Shown in pieces: positions 55,648 to 64,000 of a stretch of DNA of 64,000 nucleotides. The notes below the pieces were generated by a model that was not told the origin of the DNA, ran no database searches, and saw nothing but the letters and a program-made list of their open reading frames with translations. Location: the NCBI RefSeq assembly GCF_024756255.1, contig NZ_JANUHB010000002.1, positions 744,001-808,000 of the forward strand. Reading direction: 5' to 3'. This DNA comes from Massilia agilis. Its GTDB lineage: Bacteria; Pseudomonadota; Gammaproteobacteria; Burkholderiales; Burkholderiaceae_D. The first letter of the stretch is position 1. Each line of letters begins with the position of its first letter. Position numbers and translations under genes: made by a program.

Positions 55648-58600
55648 TCATTCGGGACGGGCCGCAGGCAGCGCCTGCTCGCCACGCCCGTCGCCGCATG
55701 CCTCGTCCTCCTTTGCCCTGCGTACGAAGTAGGGAAAGGCCAGTGGCAGCAGCAGGAGCGTGAAGAAGGTCGCCGACACAATACCGCCCACGATCACCAC
55801 CGCGAACGGCCGCTGGGTCTCCGACCCGATCCCGTGCGATAGCGCCGCTGGAAGCAAGCCCAGGCCGGCCATCAGCGCCGTCATCAGGATCGGGCGCAGG
55901 CGCGACACCGCGGCGGCCACCGCGACCTCGGCAAGCGGGGCCTTGCTGCGCCCTTCCCTGGCAAACTCCTCCACCATGATCACACCGTTCTGGACCGCGA
56001 TGCCGGCCACGGCGATGAAACCGACCGCCGCGGAAATGGAGAAATGCAGTCCGGCCAGCGCAAGCCCAGCCACACCCCCGATGAGCGCAAACGGCACGAT
56101 GGTCAGCACCAGCAGCGCATGGCGCACCGAACGGAACGCCGCGAACAGCAGGCTAAAGATCAGCAATGCCGTGACCGGGACAATCACGCGCAAGCGCTTG
56201 ACCGCACGCTGCTGGTTCTCGAACTGCCCACCCCAGGTAAGCTGGTAACCAGGCGGCAGGTGCACCTGCTGCGCCACCAGCCGCTGGGCCTCGGCCACGA
56301 AGCTCCCCTGGTCGCGCCCGACCAGGTTCGCCTTCACCGACGCAATGCGCACGCCGGCCTGGCGGCTGATGCGGGCGGCGCCTTGCCGTACCGCGATGCG
56401 TGCGATGTCGGACAGCGGCACGGTGGCCGTCCCGCCCGGCAGGCTGACCTGCACCGCGCCGATGCCAGCCAGCGAGTCGCGGTCCTTCTCGTCCAGCCGC
56501 AAGGTGACGTCAAAGCGCCGGTCGTCCTCGTAGAACTGGTTGGCGGCGATCCCGCCAAGCGCAGCCTGGATCGCGGCGTTGACGTCAGCAATGTTGACGC
56601 CCAGGCGCGCGATGCGCTCACGGTCCACAACAATGTCGAGCTCGCTCTGACCGCCGATCCGCACCGCCTCCACGTCGGCCGCGCCGGGAATGGCCGCCAG
56701 GATCGCCGCGATCTGCTGGCTCTTTTGCTCGAGCACGGCAAGATCCGGGCCGAACACCTTGACTGCGATCTCGCCCTTGACGCCCGAGAGCGCCTCCTCG
56801 ACGTTATCTTCGATGACCTGCGAGAAGTTGGTCGGAATACCCGGTATCGCGTGGATGCGCGCCGAAATATCCGCGGTCAAGGCGTCCTTGCTGGCGAAAC
56901 GCCACTGGCCACGCGGCGCCAGGTCGGCCAGGATTTCCATGTTGTTCGGCCCTTTCGGGTCGGTCCCGTCATCCGGTCGTCCCACATGCGAGACGACGTT
57001 GCCGATCTCCGGATAGCTGCGCAGGATCGTGCGCACCTGCTTTTCCACCTGCTGCGTCTTTTCGAGCGAACTGGAGGCCGGCAACTCGATCGTCAGCCAC
57101 AGGTTGCCCTCGTCGAGCTTGGGCAGGAATTCGCTGCCGAGCATGGGGGCCGCGACCAGCGCCACCACCAGCGCGCAAGCCGATGCGCCGAACACCACAT
57201 GACGGTTCGCCTGCGCCCACAGCAGCAGGCGCCGATACCGTTCCTGCAGCCGCGGCAGCCACATGTTCGGCCGTTCCCGCAAAGGGCGGTGCGCGTTGGC
57301 CCAGGCCAGCAGCGTCGGGACCAGGGTCATCGTCAGCAGGATCGCGCCCAGCATGGCGAAGGTCAGGGTGAACGCCACCGGCGCAAAGATCTTGCCCTCC
57401 ACACGCTGGAAGGTATAGATCGGGATGAAAGCGACCACGATGATCGCCTTGGCGAACAAGATCGGTTTGCCCAGCCGCACCACCGTCTGCCTGACCGCCT
57501 GGTTGCCACGCCGTGTAGCCTCGCCTGGCTCGACGACGGTCTGCAGATGCAGGCGCACCAGCAGTGCCTCCACCAGCACCACGGCGCTGTCAATGATGAT
57601 GCCGAAGTCCACCGCGCCCAGCGAGATCAGGTTGGCCGGGATCCCGCGCGCATCCAGCACGATGAATGCCGCCAGCAGCGACAGCGGAATCACGGTAGCG
57701 ACGATCAGCGCGGCGCGCCAATTACCCAGGAACACGACCAGGATGGCAATCACAAGCGCGGCGCCGACCAGCAGGTTCTCGCCCACCGTGCGCACCGTGT
57801 GGCCGATGAGCTCGCTGCGGTCGTAGATGGTGCGGATGCGCACGCCGGCCGGCAGCTTGGCGTTCAAGGCGGCCACCGCTTGCTTCACCCCGTCCACCAC
57901 CTGCGCGGCATTGGCGCCCTTGGTCATCTGCACGATGCCCTCGACCACACGGTCCTGGCCATTGAAGGCAACGCTGCCCGAGCGCGGCCGATAACCGACT
58001 TCCACGCGCGCCACGTCCGATACCAGGACGGTGCGCCCGTCGTGCGCGCTCACGATGACCCGGCCGATGTCCGCGATCCGCTCGAACATGCCGATACCGC
58101 GCACCACCAGCGCCTCGTCGCCGCGCCGGACCAGCCCGCCGCCCACGTTGGCGCTGTTGCCGGCAACGGCCTGGCGTACCTGTTCAAGCGTCACGCCGTA
58201 GCGGTTCAGCGCCAGCGGATCGATCCTGACCTGGTACTCCTTCACCGTTCCGCCGAAGCTGACCACATCGGCCACGCCCGGCACCACGCGCAGCCCCGGG
58301 CGCACCACCCAGTCCTGCAAGGCGCGCACGGCGTTCTCGTCCATTCCTGGCGGCGTCTCCAGCACATAGCGGAACACCTCGCCCACGGCCGTGGTCAAGG
58401 GCGCCAGGGTCGGCTGCACGCCCGCCGGCAGGGTCACGTTCTGCAGCTGCTCGAGCACGCGCTGGCGCGCGAAATAGTCGTCGGTGCCGTCGGCAAACGT
58501 CAGCGTGATCACCGACAGGCCGCCGATGCTGACCGAGCGCATCTGGGTCTGGCGCGGCACGCCGCTCAGCTCGCGTTCGATCGGCAGCGTGACGGACCGC

Positions 58601-58785
58601 TCCACTTCTTCCGGCGCCTGCCCGGGCAATTGCGTGACCACCTGGACCTGCACGTCCTGCACGTCGGGAAAGGCCTCGATCGGCAGCTCGTCGAGCGCGC
58701 GCCAGCCGGCAGCGGCCAGGCAGCCGGTCAGGAACAGCACGAAGACGCGCTGGGCCAGGACAAAATCGACCAGCTTAGCGAGCAT
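55648..58785 (-). CDS. czcA: Heavy-metal efflux RND pump, CzcA/CusA family
   Basis: The protein has 1045 residues and 12 membrane helices. The first periplasmic segment starts with LPIEAFPDVQDVQVQV. The helix-4 metal-RND motif is DFGIIIDSAVVLVE; members of the Zn/Co/Cd group usually have DFG-x3-DGA, and the copper pumps lack DFG. The substrate class is therefore uncertain. It uses the proton gradient to expel divalent or monovalent metal ions through CzcC. It overlaps czcB by 11 bp. Confidence 0.9.
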   Translation of the reverse strand: MLAKLVDFVLAQRVFVLFLTGCLAAAGWRALDELPIEAFPDVQDVQVQVVTQLPGQAPEEVERSVTLPIERELSGVPRQTQMRSVSIGGLSVITLTFADGTDDYFARQRVLEQLQNVTLPAGVQPTLAPLTTAVGEVFRYVLETPPGMDENAVRALQDWVVRPGLRVVPGVADVVSFGGTVKEYQVRIDPLALNRYGVTLEQVRQAVAGNSANVGGGLVRRGDEALVVRGIGMFERIADIGRVIVSAHDGRTVLVSDVARVEVGYRPRSGSVAFNGQDRVVEGIVQMTKGANAAQVVDGVKQAVAALNAKLPAGVRIRTIYDRSELIGHTVRTVGENLLVGAALVIAILVVFLGNWRAALIVATVIPLSLLAAFIVLDARGIPANLISLGAVDFGIIIDSAVVLVEALLVRLHLQTVVEPGEATRRGNQAVRQTVVRLGKPILFAKAIIVVAFIPIYTFQRVEGKIFAPVAFTLTFAMLGAILLTMTLVPTLLAWANAHRPLRERPNMWLPRLQERYRRLLLWAQANRHVVFGASACALVVALVAAPMLGSEFLPKLDEGNLWLTIELPASSSLEKTQQVEKQVRTILRSYPEIGNVVSHVGRPDDGTDPKGPNNMEILADLAPRGQWRFASKDALTADISARIHAIPGIPTNFSQVIEDNVEEALSGVKGEIAVKVFGPDLAVLEQKSQQIAAILAAIPGAADVEAVRIGGQSELDIVVDRERIARLGVNIADVNAAIQAALGGIAANQFYEDDRRFDVTLRLDEKDRDSLAGIGAVQVSLPGGTATVPLSDIARIAVRQGAARISRQAGVRIASVKANLVGRDQGSFVAEAQRLVAQQVHLPPGYQLTWGGQFENQQRAVKRLRVIVPVTALLIFSLLFAAFRSVRHALLVLTIVPFALIGGVAGLALAGLHFSISAAVGFIAVAGIAVQNGVIMVEEFAREGRSKAPLAEVAVAAAVSRLRPILMTALMAGLGLLPAALSHGIGSETQRPFAVVIVGGIVSATFFTLLLLPLAFPYFVRRAKEDEACGDGRGEQALPAARPE

Positions 58786-59926
58786 GGCTTGCCGCCTCCG
58801 CGTTCAACAGCAGCGCGCCCTCGACCACCACGCGCTCGCCGCTGGCCAGGCCGTCGGCCACATAGCTGTTCTCGGCGCCCCCGACTGCAACGGCCACGCG
58901 CCGTTTGCGGAACGCGCCCGGCGCGGTCTCCACAAACACGTAGCTGTACTGCCCTTCGGTGAACAGCGCAGTGTTGGGCAGCCGCACGCCTTGCTTGCCC
59001 TGCGCGTCTCCCACGAAGGCCACGCGCACGAACATGTCCGGCTTGAGGGCGCCGTCGGCGTTATCGAGCTCGCAGCGCACCTGCACCCGCCGCGTCACCG
59101 GATCGACCGCGACCCCGATGCGCTCGATCCGCGCCTGGAATACGCGGCCTGGCCACGCGTCCGCCTCCACCATGACGCCCTGCCCCCGGCGCAGGCCGAC
59201 CGCAAGGCGTTCCGGCACGTCGGCCACCGCCCACACGTGGCGCAGGTCGCTCACCACGACGAGCGGCGCGGCCTGGTCCGGCCGCACCTCCTGGCCGGGA
59301 TTCATCTGCTTGTCGGCGACCGTCCCCGCGATCGGGGCGCGCAGCGCAAACCTGCCGTCCGCCGCGCCTTCCGCGTTCAGGTTGCGCACCCGCTGGCGCG
59401 CGCGCCGCGTCTCGGCATCGGCCTGGCGAAAGTCGGCGTCGGCGTTCTCGAGGTCGCGCCGCGCCAGCACGCCGGCGCCGGACAACTGCCGCGCGCGTTC
59501 CAGCGCCAGGCCCTTGCGCTCCTGGTCTGCCAGCGCCTTGCGCAGGTCCGCCTGCGCCGTCGCCAGGTCCGGCGAGTCGAGCTGCGCCAGCGCCTGGCCG
59601 GCACGCACGCTGTCGCCCACTTCGACGGGGGCCGCCACAACGCGCCCCAGCACCGGCGAGGCAATGCGGCTGGTGTGCGTCTCGTCGTACGCGATCTTCG
59701 CGGCCACCGCATCGGCCAGCGGCATCGGCTGCGCCTGCACTTGTGCGATTTTCAAGGATGCGCTGCGTGGATCGCCTGCGGGAATACGGATGTCGTCGGA
59801 CGCAGGCTTGGGCGCCGGGACAGCCGGGGCAGCAGCGGGCGCAGCGCCCTGGAGCAGCTCCGCGGCAGCGAGCGCGGCGGCACCGCACGCCAGCGCGGCG
59901 GCGATGAATCGGAATCGGATGTTCAT
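58775..59926 (-). CDS. czcB: Periplasmic adaptor (membrane fusion protein), CzcB family
   Basis: The protein has 383 residues. A signal helix, an Ala/Pro-rich region, then a HlyD-like core: lipoyl halves around VAAPVEVGDSVRAGQALAQL and LRAPIAGTVADKQMNPGQEV, a coiled hairpin between, and a C-terminal beta-barrel. The extra N-terminal metal domain of some CzcB proteins is absent. It overlaps czcA by 11 bp and czcC by 4 bp. Confidence 0.88.
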   Translation of the reverse strand: MNIRFRFIAAALACGAAALAAAELLQGAAPAAAPAVPAPKPASDDIRIPAGDPRSASLKIAQVQAQPMPLADAVAAKIAYDETHTSRIASPVLGRVVAAPVEVGDSVRAGQALAQLDSPDLATAQADLRKALADQERKGLALERARQLSGAGVLARRDLENADADFRQADAETRRARQRVRNLNAEGAADGRFALRAPIAGTVADKQMNPGQEVRPDQAAPLVVVSDLRHVWAVADVPERLAVGLRRGQGVMVEADAWPGRVFQARIERIGVAVDPVTRRVQVRCELDNADGALKPDMFVRVAFVGDAQGKQGVRLPNTALFTEGQYSYVFVETAPGAFRKRRVAVAVGGAENSYVADGLASGERVVVEGALLLNAEAASHAR

Positions 59927-61191
59927 TCTTTGCTTTCCTCGGAAATTGCGGCATCGAAGGCGGCGGCCGATTTGGCGAAATCGGCGCGCGCCGCGATGGC
60001 GTCCAGCTCGGCCGCCCGGTAGCTCCGGCGCACGTCGAGCACGTCCATGACACTGGCGGCGCCGTGGCTGAATGCGAATTCGCCAGCCTCCGATGCCTTG
60101 CGGGCGGCCGGCAGGATGTCGTGCTCGAACCGCGCAACCAGGGCTGCACTGGTGCGCAGCTCGGCCGCAGCCTTGTCCAGCTCGGCCCGCGCCAGCTGGC
60201 GGGTGCGCAGCAACGCCTCTTCCGCCGCGTCCACGCTTGCCTGCGCCGATCGCACCTCGCCTTCCATCCCGTAGCGCACGAAGAGCGGCACCTGGACGGC
60301 GATGCCAACGCTGTTGCCGCTGCCCTGGGGATTGGCTGCGCTGGCCGGATAGTGCTCGAACTGCACGCCAACCGTGATGTCGCGCGTGCGCCCGGCCAGC
60401 GCCAGCTTGTGGGCCGCGCGCGCCGCATCGAGCCGCGCCTGGGCAGCGCGCACGTCGGCACGCCGCTCGATTGCGGCGCCGGCGCGGTCGGTCACCACGG
60501 GGGCCGGCCAGCCATCGACGGCGCTGGGCAGTTCGCCTGGCTCGGCCCCGAGCAGCAGCGCCAGCGCGCGCTGGGCCTGCCCAAGACTGGCGGTGGCGCT
60601 GTCCGCGTCATTGCGCGCGCGCAGCGCATCCATACGCAGGCGCAGCGTGTCGCTCGGCGCCAGGTCACCGGCGCGTTCGCGCTGCTGCGCCGCGCGCAAG
60701 GCGTGCTCGGACAAATCGGCAAGCTGGACGAGCACCTGTACACGCTCCTGCGCCGCCAGCAGGTCGTAATACGCCTGGCCGACGTCGCGCCGCAGCTGCC
60801 GCCTCACGTCGTCGGCGTCCGCGCGCGCCGCTGCCACCAGCTGGGCCGCGGCAGCGCCGCGCAGTTCGCGCTTGCCGCCGCGCTCCACCAGCTGGTCCAC
60901 CCGCACGGTGCTATCGACGGTCTTGCTGCGCAAGCCGCCGGCGCCCACGCCTGCCGCCGGATTGATGTTGGTCGTCTGCAGCGTCAGGCTCGGATTGGGC
61001 GCGGCACGCGCCTGGGTCTGGGCGGCCTCGGCGCTATCGACGGCAATGGCCGCCAGGCGCGCATCGTGATTACGGTTGAGCGCCAGCCGCATGGCCTGGG
61101 CCAGCGTCAGCGGCATGGCGGCGTGCGCCTGGGTGGCGCAAGCGGCAAGCGCCAGCAGCGCGAATCGCATCGCGCGAAACATCGGTACCAT
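59923..61191 (-). CDS. czcC: Outer-membrane efflux protein, CzcC family (TolC-like)
   Basis: The protein has 422 residues. A signal peptide (to about AHA-A) leads into two OEP repeats; LTLAQAMRLALNRNHD starts the first. It forms the outer-membrane channel of the tripartite pump. GGAG lies six bases before the ATG at 61191. It starts 15 bp after the small lipoprotein gene. Confidence 0.88.
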   Translation of the reverse strand: MVPMFRAMRFALLALAACATQAHAAMPLTLAQAMRLALNRNHDARLAAIAVDSAEAAQTQARAAPNPSLTLQTTNINPAAGVGAGGLRSKTVDSTVRVDQLVERGGKRELRGAAAAQLVAAARADADDVRRQLRRDVGQAYYDLLAAQERVQVLVQLADLSEHALRAAQQRERAGDLAPSDTLRLRMDALRARNDADSATASLGQAQRALALLLGAEPGELPSAVDGWPAPVVTDRAGAAIERRADVRAAQARLDAARAAHKLALAGRTRDITVGVQFEHYPASAANPQGSGNSVGIAVQVPLFVRYGMEGEVRSAQASVDAAEEALLRTRQLARAELDKAAAELRTSAALVARFEHDILPAARKASEAGEFAFSHGAASVMDVLDVRRSYRAAELDAIAARADFAKSAAAFDAAISEESKE

Positions 61192-61206
61192 GGGAAACTC
61201 CAGATC

Positions 61207-61572
61207 CTAATCGCGGTGCGCCGCGAGCATGCGGGAAATACGTGCGGGACGGCCGTCGGCGCACGCCTCGGGCCAGAGCTCGACCTCGTCGCGCTCATGC
61301 AGCGTCAGCCCGGCCGGCACCTCTGCCACATCGGTGACCGAACGGTGCCCGTTCCAGAAACGCACCCGGACAAAGCGCCGGCCCGCCACCAGGTCCGGCC
61401 CCAGGGCGCCCAGGCAGGCGGGCAGTTCGGACTTGACCAGCGTGGCGTCGGCGGCGCCGATGACCCGTGCGCGCCTGGCCCCATGCGCCCAGTCGGCCTG
61501 CGGCCCCTCGGGCTGGGCGCAAGCGGCAAGGCAAAGCGCCAGGACGATTCCTGGGCCATGAGTGAAGCGCAT
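61207..61572 (-). CDS. Small lipoprotein heading the RND operon, function unknown
   Basis: The protein has 121 residues. A signal peptide ends in the lipobox LAAC (Cys18). The mature part has two further cysteines (near 53 and 104) but no His- or Met-rich metal motif. The stop is 15 bp before czcC, so it is the first gene of the efflux transcript. A periplasmic metal-binding or assembly role is possible, but I recognise no family. Confidence 0.72.
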   Translation of the reverse strand: MRFTHGPGIVLALCLAACAQPEGPQADWAHGARRARVIGAADATLVKSELPACLGALGPDLVAGRRFVRVRFWNGHRSVTDVAEVPAGLTLHERDEVELWPEACADGRPARISRMLAAHRD

Positions 61573-61654
61573 ATCATTCCCTAAACATCAAGGCAGGCAC
61601 ATCCATGCAGCCTGCGATTGGGCGACATGATACGGTGCCAGGCAGCGCTGAAAA

Positions 61655-61686
61655 TTACAGCTCAGTAATGATTACGGGATCGTAAT
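61655..61686. promoter_or_regulatory. Tandem TTAC-N6-GTAA operators upstream of the lipoprotein-czcCBA operon
   Basis: Two palindromes of form TTAC-N6-GTAA occur at 61655-61668 and 61672-61685, with centres 17 bp apart. The second is longer (ATTACG-GGAT-CGTAAT). A matching site precedes the regulator gene at 63937. Position between the kinase stop and the lipoprotein start fits a metal response regulator binding at the -35 region; a TATCAT box (61628-61633) lies downstream on the minus strand. Confidence 0.6.
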
Positions 61687-61693
61687 TTGTGTC

Positions 61694-63085
61694 TCAGGCG
61701 GAAGGCGAGAAACGCGGCAGCACCAGCCGCACCTCCAGGCCGGGACTGGTGTTCTGCAGGACCAGCTTGCCACCGTGCTGCTGCGCGATGGCGTTGACGA
61801 TCGACAGCCCCAGGCCGTTGCCCGGCAGGTGACGGCTGCGATCGACGCGATAGAAGCGCTCGCACACGTGCCCAAGGTCGGCAGCAGGCACGCCGGGCCC
61901 GTCGTCACGCACGACCAGCGCCGCGGCGTCGGGCTCGCACAGCACGCTGACGACGATACGCACGCCCGTGCCGCCATACTTGAGCGCATTGTCGATCAGG
62001 CTGGAAAGCGCACTGGCGATCAGCTGGCGGTCGCCCTGGACCTGGCACGGCCCGCCGGGGGTGATGCCGAGCCAGGCCCCTTGTGCCTCGGCGGCAGGCT
62101 CGTACAGTTCGACGATATCGGCGGCGATCGATTGCAGGTCCAGGGTGGCGAACGACACGCCCGCCACACCCGATTCGACCGCCGCAATCTGCAGCAGCTT
62201 GTCGAACACCCCGGTCACCTCGTCGATCTCCTCGATCGCCGCACGCGCAACGGCGGACAGTTCGTCGCAGCTGCGCGATTCCTGCAGCGCGGTCTCCAGG
62301 CGCGCGCGCACGCGCCCGAGCGGGGTGCGCAAGTCGTGCGCGATCGAGTTCGACACATGGCGCACGCCTTCCATCAACTCGCCGATGCGGTCGAGCATCT
62401 GGTTGATGTCCGCGCTCAGGCGCGCAAATTCGTCCGAGCCCTGCACCGCAATGCGCCGCGTCAGGTCGCCCGCCCCGACCTGTCGTGCGGCCCGCCGGAT
62501 CTGCCCGATGCGGCGCTCGAGCTGGCGCCGGAACACCAATGCCCCCGCGAGCGCGAGCAGCAGCGACACCACCACGCCAAGCAGCAGCGCGCGCCCGATC
62601 ACGGTGCGCACCGCGTCCAGCTCGCGCAGGTCGCGCCCCACCACCAGCAGCGCTCCGCCATCGAGCGCAAGCGTCACCAGCCGCGCCGAAAAGCGCGCGC
62701 CGTCGCGCGTCAAGGTACGATAGGCCAGTTCCCCTGTCTTGAGCGGCGGTCCCTGCCACGCGCCCAGGTTGCCGGCCACGGGCTGCCCCTGCGGGGACAA
62801 CAGCAGCAGGATTTCGGTATCGGTGTCGATGCGGTCGGACAGCTGGGCAGCGATTTCGCGCTGCAGGGCGGCCTCGCCACCGTCGCGGTAACGGGATTGC
62901 AGATGCTGTGCGACCGCGCGGATTCGCGCATCCACCGAGTGTTCGAGCACGCCGACGGTCCCGAAATACAACACCGCAGCGAGCGTGGCGACCGATAACG
63001 CGACCAGCAAGGCGTAGCCGAGGGCCAGGCGCGCGGCGATCGAACCGCGCAAGCTCACGCGCGGTCCGATCATCGGCGCCTGCAC
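61694..63085 (-). CDS. Heavy-metal sensor histidine kinase (CusS/CzcS-like)
   Basis: The protein has about 463 residues. It has two helices (about 17-42 and 160-185) around a periplasmic sensor of about 115 residues, a HAMP region, the phospho-His in SIAHDLRTPLGRVRARLE and a HATPase domain with DDGPGVPAADLGH and GNGLGLSIVNAIA. It follows the response regulator gene by 56 bp. The start is either GTG at 63085 or ATG at 63073; neither has a strong site. Adjacency to czcCBA indicates metal sensing. Confidence 0.88.
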   Translation of the reverse strand: MQAPMIGPRVSLRGSIAARLALGYALLVALSVATLAAVLYFGTVGVLEHSVDARIRAVAQHLQSRYRDGGEAALQREIAAQLSDRIDTDTEILLLLSPQGQPVAGNLGAWQGPPLKTGELAYRTLTRDGARFSARLVTLALDGGALLVVGRDLRELDAVRTVIGRALLLGVVVSLLLALAGALVFRRQLERRIGQIRRAARQVGAGDLTRRIAVQGSDEFARLSADINQMLDRIGELMEGVRHVSNSIAHDLRTPLGRVRARLETALQESRSCDELSAVARAAIEEIDEVTGVFDKLLQIAAVESGVAGVSFATLDLQSIAADIVELYEPAAEAQGAWLGITPGGPCQVQGDRQLIASALSSLIDNALKYGGTGVRIVVSVLCEPDAAALVVRDDGPGVPAADLGHVCERFYRVDRSRHLPGNGLGLSIVNAIAQQHGGKLVLQNTSPGLEVRLVLPRFSPSA

Positions 63086-63141
63086 TGGCGAGAAAGCCAG
63101 GCTGACCTGGGTCCGGTAAAAATATGCGGCATCGTTCGCGC

Positions 63142-63846
63142 CTACAGGTCGAACGCCTCGCCGGAGGCGGGCACCCTTAACGTATAGCCCGTGCCGCGCA
63201 CGGTATGGATCAGCGGCACATCGAACCCTTTGTCAACCTTGCCGCGCAGCCGGCTGACCTGCACGTCGATCACGTTCGTTTGCGGGTCGAAATGGTAGTC
63301 CCATACGTCTTCCAGCAACATGCGGCGCGTCACGATCTGGCCTTCGTGGCGCATCAGGTATTCGAGCAGGCGGAATTCGCGCGGCTGCAGCGGGATCGGC
63401 TGGCCCGCGCGGGTGGCGCGCATGGCACGCAGGTCCAGCAGCAGGTCCGCGACCTGCAGCTGGGTGGCCAGGCGCGCGCTCGCCGCCCTGCGCACCAGGT
63501 TCTCGACCCGGGCGACAAGCTCGGCCAGCTCGAACGGTTTGGCCAGGTAGTCGTCGCCGCCCGCATGCAGCCCGCGCACGCGCTCGTCCACGCTGTTCAA
63601 GGCGCTCAGGACCAGCACCGGGGTGTCGTCCGAGCGGCTGCGCAGCGAACGCAGCAAGGCCAGGCCATCGACCACGCCGGGCAACATGCGGTCGAGGACG
63701 ACCACGTCCCAGCCGCCGCGCTCCAGCAGCTGCTGGGCGCTGATGCCGTCCTCGCACGTGGTCACGGCATAGCCGTTGCGCTCGAGGCCTTTGGACAGGT
63801 AACTGAGCGTCTGGGCGTCGTCTTCAATGAGGAGGCACTGGAACAT
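63142..63846 (-). CDS. OmpR-type response regulator (CzcR/CusR/CopR-like)
   Basis: The protein has 234 residues. A receiver has acidic residues at 8-9, the Asp in VVVLDRMLPG and Lys in YLAKPFELAEL. A winged-helix domain follows with LQPREFRLLEYLMRHEGQIVTR and TNVIDVQVSRLRGKVDKGF, then RGTGYTLR. It is the likely activator of both its own operon and the efflux operon, because TTAC-N6-GTAA sites precede both. Confidence 0.92.
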   Translation of the reverse strand: MFQCLLIEDDAQTLSYLSKGLERNGYAVTTCEDGISAQQLLERGGWDVVVLDRMLPGVVDGLALLRSLRSRSDDTPVLVLSALNSVDERVRGLHAGGDDYLAKPFELAELVARVENLVRRAASARLATQLQVADLLLDLRAMRATRAGQPIPLQPREFRLLEYLMRHEGQIVTRRMLLEDVWDYHFDPQTNVIDVQVSRLRGKVDKGFDVPLIHTVRGTGYTLRVPASGEAFDL

Positions 63847-63894
63847 GGCAGGGAGCTGCGCCTGGCAGGGGGAAACGGACTTGAGGCAGTCACG

Positions 63895-63960
63895 ACTATA
63901 CCATGCGCATACCCGTCCGGCCGGCCCTTTCCAAGGTTACGGAACGGTAATCTTTACAGC
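63895..63960 (-). promoter_or_regulatory. Promoter region of the regulator-kinase operon with TTAC-N6-GTAA operator
   Basis: TTAC-GGAACG-GTAA lies at 63937-63950, and a second half-site TTACAGC begins 17 bp further at 63954, the same pitch as the tandem at 61655. On the minus strand TATAGT (63895-63900) is a likely -10 box; no good -35 is seen, consistent with activation. Confidence 0.55.
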
Positions 63961-64000
63961 AGGCTTGCTCCGCTATACTTCGCCGCTTCGCTTGCCCGTC

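Overview
The window is high-GC bacterial chromosome. Gene content and order point to a betaproteobacterium of the Oxalobacteraceae (Massilia/Duganella/Telluria-like). The supporting markers are dnaX-ybaB-recR, a 4.5S RNA near dnaX, glyA-nrdR next to pilin and ribD-ribE genes, ribB-ribH-nusB, ybgC-tolQRAB-pal-cpoB, and very dense c-di-GMP signalling. The genus is an inference from synteny and protein style; no database was searched.

Region by region. 0-2.8 kb: the end of an ECF sigma factor with a SnoaL-like tail, then an AT-richer islet of two unrecognised genes. The islet ends at an intact tRNA-Ser(UGA) beside a tRNA-Ser fragment broken at the anticodon loop. 2.8-6.0 kb: PAS-GGDEF-EAL and EAL-like/HDOD proteins with overlapping frames. 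6.1-10.6 kb: a Cache-domain histidine kinase and LuxR-type regulator divergent from cstA and its small partner. 10.9-15.8 kb: a membrane hybrid kinase followed immediately by a REC-PAS-GGDEF-EAL protein. 16-20.7 kb: a penicillin-acylase-type amidase, a small lipoprotein, a DUF2334 deacetylase and a glycosyltransferase. 20.8-24.3 kb: recR-yciI-ybaB-dnaX. 24.4-26.7 kb: periplasmic rhodanese, YeeE/YedE transporter and a tiny membrane protein. 26.8-29.9 kb: 4.5S RNA, ubiD and a lytic transglycosylase with a long structured leader. 30-31.2 kb: AraC regulator, VOC protein and a small membrane protein.

31.2-48.8 kb is a mostly minus-strand block: glyA under a ZTP riboswitch, nrdR, five minor-pilin genes, ribD and ribE, then (after three unrelated genes: REC-GAF-PAS-GGDEF-EAL, M16 peptidase, S9 peptidase) ribBX, ribH and nusB. 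The riboflavin genes are therefore split by about 8.3 kb. 48.9-55.4 kb: an SDR, the whole tol-pal cluster and tRNA-Lys under a consensus promoter. 55.5-64 kb: a heavy-metal RND efflux operon (lipoprotein-czcC-czcB-czcA) with its own response regulator and kinase. Both promoter regions carry matching TTAC-N6-GTAA palindromes.

Two families of dispersed palindromic repeats sit between genes, one built on GTAGGGTGGGC/GCCCACCCTAC and one on a CCGGCGAAGGCCGG-type arm. No CRISPR array, rRNA, transposase or integrase was seen. The most interesting unexplained items are the tandem metal-regulator operators, the tRNA-Ser junction, the palindrome between the Cache kinase and cstA, the 300-nt leader of the lytic transglycosylase, and the pilin cluster lacking pilY1 that runs into ribD.
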